Shown here piece after piece: positions 59,433-64,000 of a DNA stretch of 64,000 nt. This DNA comes from Leucobacter sp. OLIS6 (GTDB lineage: Bacteria; Actinomycetota; Actinomycetes; Actinomycetales; Microbacteriaceae), in assembly GCF_002752355.1 (NCBI RefSeq), contig NZ_MRAV01000014.1, forward strand, positions 62,001-126,000, in the 5' to 3' direction. The stretch's first letter is position 1, and each line of letters opens with the position of its first letter. The notes beneath the pieces were generated by a model that was not told the origin of the DNA, did not search any database, and saw nothing but the letters and a program-made list of their open reading frames with translations. A program made the translations under genes and the position numbers.

Positions 59433-60824
59433 TTAGGAATTGCGCGCCCCCCGAACCCAGTTCTCAACCTCGTCCGCGGTGCGCGGGATTTCAGAGGAAA
59501 GGTTCGCGCATCCGTTTTCAGTGACGACGATATCGTCTTCGATTCGTACTCCGATACCGCGGAATTCCTCCGGCACGGTGAGATCATCGGGCTGGAAATA
59601 CAGACCCGGCTCGATGGTGAACACCATTCCCGGTTCGAGTACGCCCTCGTAATAGTGATCTCGCCGCGCTGCGGCACAATCGTGCACGTCCAGACCCAGG
59701 TGATGGCTCGTGCCGTGCACCATATAGCGGCGGTGATATGCGGGAGCATCGTCGCCGGAATCCGCGGGCAGGAATCCCCATTCGCGCGTGCGTCGCTCGA
59801 TCACGGCCATCGCGGCATCGTGCACCTCGCTGAACCGGATCCCGGGCCGGACGATCGCGCGCGCGGCGTCGGCGGCCTCGAGCACGGTCTCGTAGACCTT
59901 CCGCTGCACGGGCGAGAACGTTCCCGAGATCGGGATCGTGCGGGTGATGTCGGCGGTGTAGAGCGAATCCACCTCGACACCCGCGTCGAGCAGCAGCAGA
60001 TCGCCGTCGCGGACGACGCCGTCGTTGCGCATCCAGTGCAGGGTGCAGGCGTGCGCGCCCGAGGCGGCGATGGTCTCGTAGCCGACGGCGTTGCCGTCGA
60101 GCCGAGCGCGCAGGTTGAAGGTCCCCTCGACGACGCGCTCGCCCCGGGTCTCGGCGACCGCGCGATCGAGGCCCGCGAGCACGTCGTCGAAGCCGCGGGC
60201 CGTCGCGTCGACCGCGAGCTGCATCTCGCGCAGCTCGTACGCGTCCTTCACGAGTCGCAGCTCTGAGGTGGCACGGTCGAGTTCGGGATCCTCGAGGGTC
60301 CGGTCGCCGTCCGCGGCCGCGAACTCGGCCAGGTGAGCGGTGCGCAGACCGAGATCGGCCGAGACCTGGGCGAGCGACGGGCGCGCGCCGATCCAGAATT
60401 CGCCGATCTCGGGATTGGCGAAGAACTCCTCGGAGTCGCGGCCGGCGCGCTCGTTGAAGTAGAGCGTCGCCTCGTGCGCGTCGCCCGCGGGATCGAGCAC
60501 GAGGATCGCGCCCGGTTCGCTGTCCGTGCCCCAGCCCGTCAGGTGCGCGAAGGCGCTGTGCGGCCGGTACGGGTAGAAGGTGTCGTTGGAGCGCTGCTTC
60601 GCGGCGCCCGCCGCGATCACGAGGCGCTGCCCGGGGAACTGCGCGGACAGGCGGCCGCGGCGGTCGCGGGCGAATGCTGCGGACTCGCGCGATTCGGGCT
60701 GCTCGTCGGTGCGCTCGGCCCAGCCCGACATGATGTAGTCGAGGAACGCTTCGGACTTCGGCGTCGTGCTGCGGTTGCTGTTGTCGATCTCCACCTCGTG
60801 GGTGGTCTGCTCGGAAGTGGTCAT
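59433..60824 (-). CDS. pepP: Xaa-Pro aminopeptidase (M24B, aminopeptidase P)
   Basis: 463 aa. The N-terminal creatinase-like domain (about 20-200; FYPYRPHSAFAHLTGW) precedes the pita-bread domain with metal ligands Asp (LLLDAGVEVDS), Asp (YTADITRT), His (GTSHHLGLDVHD), Glu (FTIEPGLYF) and Glu (VRIEDDIVV). It removes N-terminal residues before proline in the cytosol. GGGAGGA precedes the ATG at 60824. Its last codons use more A/T than the body, near the lsr2 promoter. Confidence 0.95.
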   Translation of the reverse strand: MTTSEQTTHEVEIDNSNRSTTPKSEAFLDYIMSGWAERTDEQPESRESAAFARDRRGRLSAQFPGQRLVIAAGAAKQRSNDTFYPYRPHSAFAHLTGWGTDSEPGAILVLDPAGDAHEATLYFNERAGRDSEEFFANPEIGEFWIGARPSLAQVSADLGLRTAHLAEFAAADGDRTLEDPELDRATSELRLVKDAYELREMQLAVDATARGFDDVLAGLDRAVAETRGERVVEGTFNLRARLDGNAVGYETIAASGAHACTLHWMRNDGVVRDGDLLLLDAGVEVDSLYTADITRTIPISGTFSPVQRKVYETVLEAADAARAIVRPGIRFSEVHDAAMAVIERRTREWGFLPADSGDDAPAYHRRYMVHGTSHHLGLDVHDCAAARRDHYYEGVLEPGMVFTIEPGLYFQPDDLTVPEEFRGIGVRIEDDIVVTENGCANLSSEIPRTADEVENWVRGARNS

Positions 60825-60936
60825 TCTGCAATCCTCCCACTTCGCGCTCTCGTGCGGGCACCCCCGAATATCAGCTCGCGGGCGTAGCGTGAACCGTATC
60901 GGGCCCGCACGGACTCGATGGAGCGAAGGGAAGATC

Positions 60937-61689
60937 ATGGCCACCTACGATGTTGCGGATCGATCGGCGATCGTCACGGGAGCGGGCTCGGGGATCGGCC
61001 GCGCGGTCGCGCTGCTGCTCGCGGAGAACGGTGCGAAGGTGGTGGTGCAGGATCTGAGCGCGGACGCCGCGGACGCGGTCGTCGCCGAGATCGTGGGTGC
61101 GGGAGGCACCGCGGTGGCCGTCGTCGGCGATGCCTCGTCGACGGAGATCGTGGACGAGACCGTCCTCGCCGCGGAATCCCTCGCCCCCTTGCGGATCGGC
61201 GTGAACAACGCGGGGATCGGCGGTGCCGTCGCACCCACCGGCGCGTACACCGACGCCGACTGGGAGAAGGTCGTCGCGGTCAATCTCAACGCGGTGTTCC
61301 GCGGCACCCGAGCGCAGGTCGCCGCGATGTCGGCGAACGGCGGAGGCTCGGTGGTCAACCTCGCCTCGATCCTCGGCAGCGTGGGAGCCGCGTACTCGCC
61401 CGCCTACGTCGCCACCAAGCACGCGGTCGTCGGCCTCACGAAGACCGCGGCGCTCGAGTACGCGACCTCTGGGGTCCGGGTGAACTCGGTCGGACCGGGG
61501 TACATCGATACGCCGCTCCTCGCCGGTGCCGACGAGGCCGCGCGGGCGGCGCTCATCGCGAAGCACCCCATCGGCCGCCTCGGCCGCGCCGAGGAGGTCG
61601 CTCACCTCGTGGCGTTCCTCGCGAGCGACGCCGCTTCGTTCGTCACCGGCAGCTACCACCTGGTCGACGGGGGCTACACGGCCCAGTAG
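60937..61689 (+). CDS. classical short-chain dehydrogenase/reductase
   Basis: 250 aa. TGAGSGIGRAV (cofactor), Asp in VVQDLS after strand 2 (NAD preference), NNAGIGG, catalytic Ser in NLASILGS, YxxxK in YVATKHA, and PGYIDTP. The C-terminal GSYHLVDGGYTAQ is the usual end. The substrate is unknown. GAAGGGAAG before the ATG; a TAGCGT about 50 nt upstream could be the -10. A long palindrome follows the stop. Confidence 0.93.
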   Translation: MATYDVADRSAIVTGAGSGIGRAVALLLAENGAKVVVQDLSADAADAVVAEIVGAGGTAVAVVGDASSTEIVDETVLAAESLAPLRIGVNNAGIGGAVAPTGAYTDADWEKVVAVNLNAVFRGTRAQVAAMSANGGGSVVNLASILGSVGAAYSPAYVATKHAVVGLTKTAALEYATSGVRVNSVGPGYIDTPLLAGADEAARAALIAKHPIGRLGRAEEVAHLVAFLASDAASFVTGSYHLVDGGYTAQ

Positions 61690-61694
61690 CGACG

Positions 61695-61738
61695 GGCCGG
61701 TCGTCGGGCGGAGCGGCCGCTCCGCCCGACGACCGGCC
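61695..61738. terminator. 44-bp perfect palindrome after the SDR gene
   Basis: Both 22-nt halves (GGCCGGTCGTCGGG... and its exact complement) meet without a spacer at 61716/61717, where GAGCGGCCGCTC also contains a NotI site. As RNA it would form about 20 bp with a 4-nt loop, without a U tract. The next gene's -10 begins 7 bp downstream. Confidence 0.85.
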
Positions 61739-61744
61739 ACGGCA

Positions 61745-61756
61745 TACACTGATGGG
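61745..61756 (+). promoter_or_regulatory. leaderless -10 of the PHP gene
   Basis: TACACT (61745-61750) ends 6 nt before the ATG at 61757. Confidence 0.6.
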
Positions 61757-62614
61757 ATGGCAGCACGGCGGGCGCGGGGCGGATTCGATCTGCACACCCA
61801 CTCCACCATCTCCGACGGCACGACGCGGCCGTCCGCGATCGCGCAGGAGGCCGCCGGGATCGGGCTCGCGGGATTCGCCCTGACGGACCACGACACGATC
61901 GACGGCTGGGACGAGGCCCGGGACGCCGCTGCGACCGCCGGCATCGACTTCCTCCCCGGCATCGAGATCACGAGCGAGCACGACGGGCGTTCGCGCCACC
62001 TTCTCGGCTATGGGATCGATCCGGGAGCGCGCGCGGCCGAGCTGTTCGGGGCGCTCGACGAGGTGCGGCGCTCGCGCCTGCACCGCGCGCAGGAGATGGT
62101 GCGCCGGCTTGCACGGGACTACGCGATCTCCTGGGCGGACGTGGTGGGCGACGGCGACGCGCGCACCGTCGGCCGCCCGCACATCGCGGACGCGCTCGTG
62201 ACCGCCGGATACTTCGCGGATCGCAGCACCGTGTTCGAGCGCGTGCTGCACCCCGGCTCGCCCTACTACATCGGCACCTACGCCATCGCGACGCTGGACG
62301 CGATCCGCATGGTGCGCGAAGCCGGAGGCGCCACCGTGCTCGCGCATCCGGCCGCCACCCGCCAGCGGGGTCCGGTCACGGACGCGGAGCTGCGCCGGCT
62401 CGCCGGGGCCGGCCTCTGGGGCATCGAGCTGAGCCACCCCGAGAACCGGGAGAGCTGGCTGCCGCCGCTCGAACGGTCCGCCGCGGCCATCGGTCTCGAG
62501 GTCACCGGGGCGAGCGACTACCACGGCGCGGGCAAGGCGAACCGGCTGGGGGAGCGCACCACCGCCGAGGAGGCCGTGGCGCGCCTGCGCGAACGGCTCG
62601 CGACTCCGCGCTGA
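61757..62614 (+). CDS. PHP-domain phosphoesterase (RNase AM/YciV-like)
   Basis: 285 aa. Metal-binding motifs of the PHP fold: DLHTHSTISDG, LTDHDTIDGW, Glu in PGIEITSEHDGR, GRPHIADAL, VLAHPAA and GASDYHG. The YciV/TrpH group hydrolyses 3',5'-bisnucleotides or 5'-phosphorylated RNA ends; which activity this one has is not certain. It is a single-gene unit with its own leaderless -10 and a long terminator. Confidence 0.9.
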   Translation: MAARRARGGFDLHTHSTISDGTTRPSAIAQEAAGIGLAGFALTDHDTIDGWDEARDAAATAGIDFLPGIEITSEHDGRSRHLLGYGIDPGARAAELFGALDEVRRSRLHRAQEMVRRLARDYAISWADVVGDGDARTVGRPHIADALVTAGYFADRSTVFERVLHPGSPYYIGTYAIATLDAIRMVREAGGATVLAHPAATRQRGPVTDAELRRLAGAGLWGIELSHPENRESWLPPLERSAAAIGLEVTGASDYHGAGKANRLGERTTAEEAVARLRERLATPR

Positions 62615-62648
62615 GTCACGGGGCCGCGCCGCGGTGCGGCGCTGAGCC

Positions 62649-62706
62649 GCACGAGAAACGGCGGTGAGCCGGTCCCGAAGGCCCGGCTCACCGCCGTTTC
62701 TCGTGC
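62649..62706. terminator. 24-bp perfect hairpin between convergent genes
   Basis: Arms 62649-62672 and 62683-62706 are exact complements (GCACGAGAAACGG... / ...CCGTTTCTCGTGC) with a 10-nt loop. Each strand's stem ends in a short T/C-rich run (TTTCTC on +). It stops both the PHP and the helicase transcript. Confidence 0.9.
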
Positions 62707-62731
62707 GTAGGGTCGCGTCCGCGACCCGGTG

Positions 62732-64000
62732 CTACTCGGCCGAAGGCGCCGCGTCCCCGCCCGCTGACTCGGTCGAGGTCTGCGCCTCGCCGGACGCGGA
62801 ACGGCCCGCGCCACCGCGGCGGCGACGACGCCGGCGGCGCGGCGCGGTCGCCTCGCCGGTCTCTTCCGGGGATCCGGGCAGCGGGGCGCCGGGCTCGCCG
62901 CCGCCCTCGGAGTCGTGCCCGTGCTGGTCGTGGCCGTGCGCCTCGTGGCGGCCGCGGCCCTGCGGGTTCGCGCTGCGCGTGCGGCTGCGGCTGCGCGTGC
63001 GGGATCCGGCCTCGCCGCGACCCTCGCCCGACTCGGACGAACGGGATCCGCTGCGCGGTGCGCGCTCCTTCACGGGCGTCGCCTTGAGACGGCCCTTGGT
63101 GCCCTCGGGGATCTTCAGATCCTCGAACAGGTGCGGTGACGAGGAGTAGGTCTCGACGGGCTCCGGCACGCCGAAGTCCAGCGCCTTGTTGATGAGCGCC
63201 CACTTGTGCAGGTCGTCCCAGTCGACGAAGGTGACGGCGGTGCCGGTGCGGCCCGCGCGGCCGGTGCGGCCGACGCGGTGCAGGTAGGTCTTCTCGTCGT
63301 CGGGGACCGTGTGGTTGATGACGTGGGTGACGTCGTCGACGTCGATGCCGCGCGCGGCGACGTCGGTCGCGATCAGGATCTCCTTCTTGCCCGCCTTGAA
63401 GGCGGCCATGGCGCGCTCGCGCTGATCCTGGTTGAGATCGCCGTGCACCGATGCGGCATTGAAGCCGCGATCGGTCAGCTCCTCCTGGAGCTTCGCGGCG
63501 GCGCGCTTGGTGCGCATGAAGATGACGGTCTTGCCGCGGCCCTCGGCCTGCAGGATCCGGCCGATCACCTCGTCCTTGTCGAGCGAGTGCGCGCGATAGA
63601 CGATGTGCTCGATGTTGGCCTGCATCTGGCCCTCGTCGGGATCCGTCGCGCGGATGTGGATCGGCTTCGACATGAAGCGGCGCGCGAGGGTGACGATCGT
63701 GCCGGGCATCGTGGCCGAGAACAGCATGGTGTGCCGCGTCGCCGGGGTCTTGGCGAAGAGCTTCTCGATATCGGCGAGGAAGCCGAGATCGAGCATCTTG
63801 TCGGCCTCGTCGAGCACCATCTCGCGCACGTTGCCCAGATTGAGCAGGCGCTGGCTCGCGAGGTCGAGCAGGCGGCCCGGGGTGCCGACGACGATCTGGG
63901 CGCCGGCCTTCAGCTGCTCGATCTGACCCTCGTAGGCCTTGCCGCCGTAGATCGGGACGACGGTGGCCCCGCGGTTCTTCGCGGCCAGTTCGAGATCCTC
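62732..64000 (-). CDS. DEAD-box RNA helicase (5' end beyond the window)
   Basis: 422 aa visible; the frame stays open to base 64000, so the start and motifs Q/I lie outside. Seen in order: TPGRLLD (Ib), VLDEADKMLD (motif II), LFSATMPG (III), VIFMRTKRAA (IV), IATDVAARGIDVDDV (V) and YLHRVGRTGRAGRTG (VI). The C-terminal tail (about 110 residues) is Ser/Arg-rich, then HEAHGHDQHGHD (possible metal site), then a run of Arg. Such tails bind RNA; RhlE/DeaD-like roles in ribosome assembly or cold adaptation are usual. Confidence 0.94.
   Translation of the reverse strand, partial: EDLELAAKNRGATVVPIYGGKAYEGQIEQLKAGAQIVVGTPGRLLDLASQRLLNLGNVREMVLDEADKMLDLGFLADIEKLFAKTPATRHTMLFSATMPGTIVTLARRFMSKPIHIRATDPDEGQMQANIEHIVYRAHSLDKDEVIGRILQAEGRGKTVIFMRTKRAAAKLQEELTDRGFNAASVHGDLNQDQRERAMAAFKAGKKEILIATDVAARGIDVDDVTHVINHTVPDDEKTYLHRVGRTGRAGRTGTAVTFVDWDDLHKWALINKALDFGVPEPVETYSSSPHLFEDLKIPEGTKGRLKATPVKERAPRSGSRSSESGEGRGEAGSRTRSRSRTRSANPQGRGRHEAHGHDQHGHDSEGGGEPGAPLPGSPEETGEATAPRRRRRRRRGGAGRSASGEAQTSTESAGGDAAPSAE

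Overview
The window is a 64 kb stretch of GC-rich chromosome from an actinobacterium, most likely a Microbacteriaceae member (a Leucobacter- or Microbacterium-like genus is an inference). The signs are a PriA-type HisA, Lsr2, DUF3117 and DUF1844 proteins, the fdxA-dapC pair, actinobacterial-type DapD, GTG starts, and many genes whose start codon lies 6-8 nt after a TANNNT -10 hexamer, which implies leaderless mRNAs. I see no tRNA, rRNA, CRISPR array or insertion sequence. Genes are packed tightly, with many ATGA/GTGA overlaps, and no gene-free stretch exceeds 300 bases.

Left part (1-18.5 kb): a LysM membrane protein under an SOS (LexA) promoter; hisC-hisB-hisH-priA and an SseB-like protein; an alpha/beta hydrolase; a MetP/MetS-type sodium/amino-acid transporter pair preceded by a 22-codon leader ORF; a GPH-family MFS carrier; a double Lrp-like regulator divergent from an odd M28 peptidase plus a hydrolase; azlCD divergent from an Lrp regulator; an aldo/keto reductase; then DUF1844 divergent from infC (ATC start)-rpmI-rplT, followed by a TrmH-family methyltransferase.

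Middle (18.6-33.4 kb): accessory genes separating the ribosomal/methyltransferase block from pheST. They form a predicted organosulfur uptake-and-cleavage operon on the minus strand (cysteine-synthase-like enzyme, LLM monooxygenase, hydrolase, Ssu-type ABC transporter), a translationally coupled secreted subtilase and cell-wall-binding-repeat protein, and a periplasmic copper/peroxidase operon (polytopic membrane protein, CopC, PCuAC, Tat-exported DyP peroxidase).

Right part (33.4-64 kb): pheST; a VOC-SDR-VOC trio; argCJB without argD/argF; a prepilin peptidase; a HAD phosphatase/GH65 phosphorylase pair; ferredoxin-dapC; citrate synthase; a P-loop protein; dapD and dapE divergent from each other with facing leaderless promoters; DUF3117; an O-methyltransferase divergent from tatB; a coupled MgtE-N/CBS, DUF1003 and Mrp operon; a Tat lipoprotein beta-propeller; a general stress protein; Lsr2; an aminopeptidase P; an SDR; a PHP phosphoesterase; and a DEAD-box helicase cut off by the right edge. 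Histidine, lysine/DAP and arginine synthesis are each represented by partial gene sets. Convergent gene pairs are often separated by long perfect hairpins.
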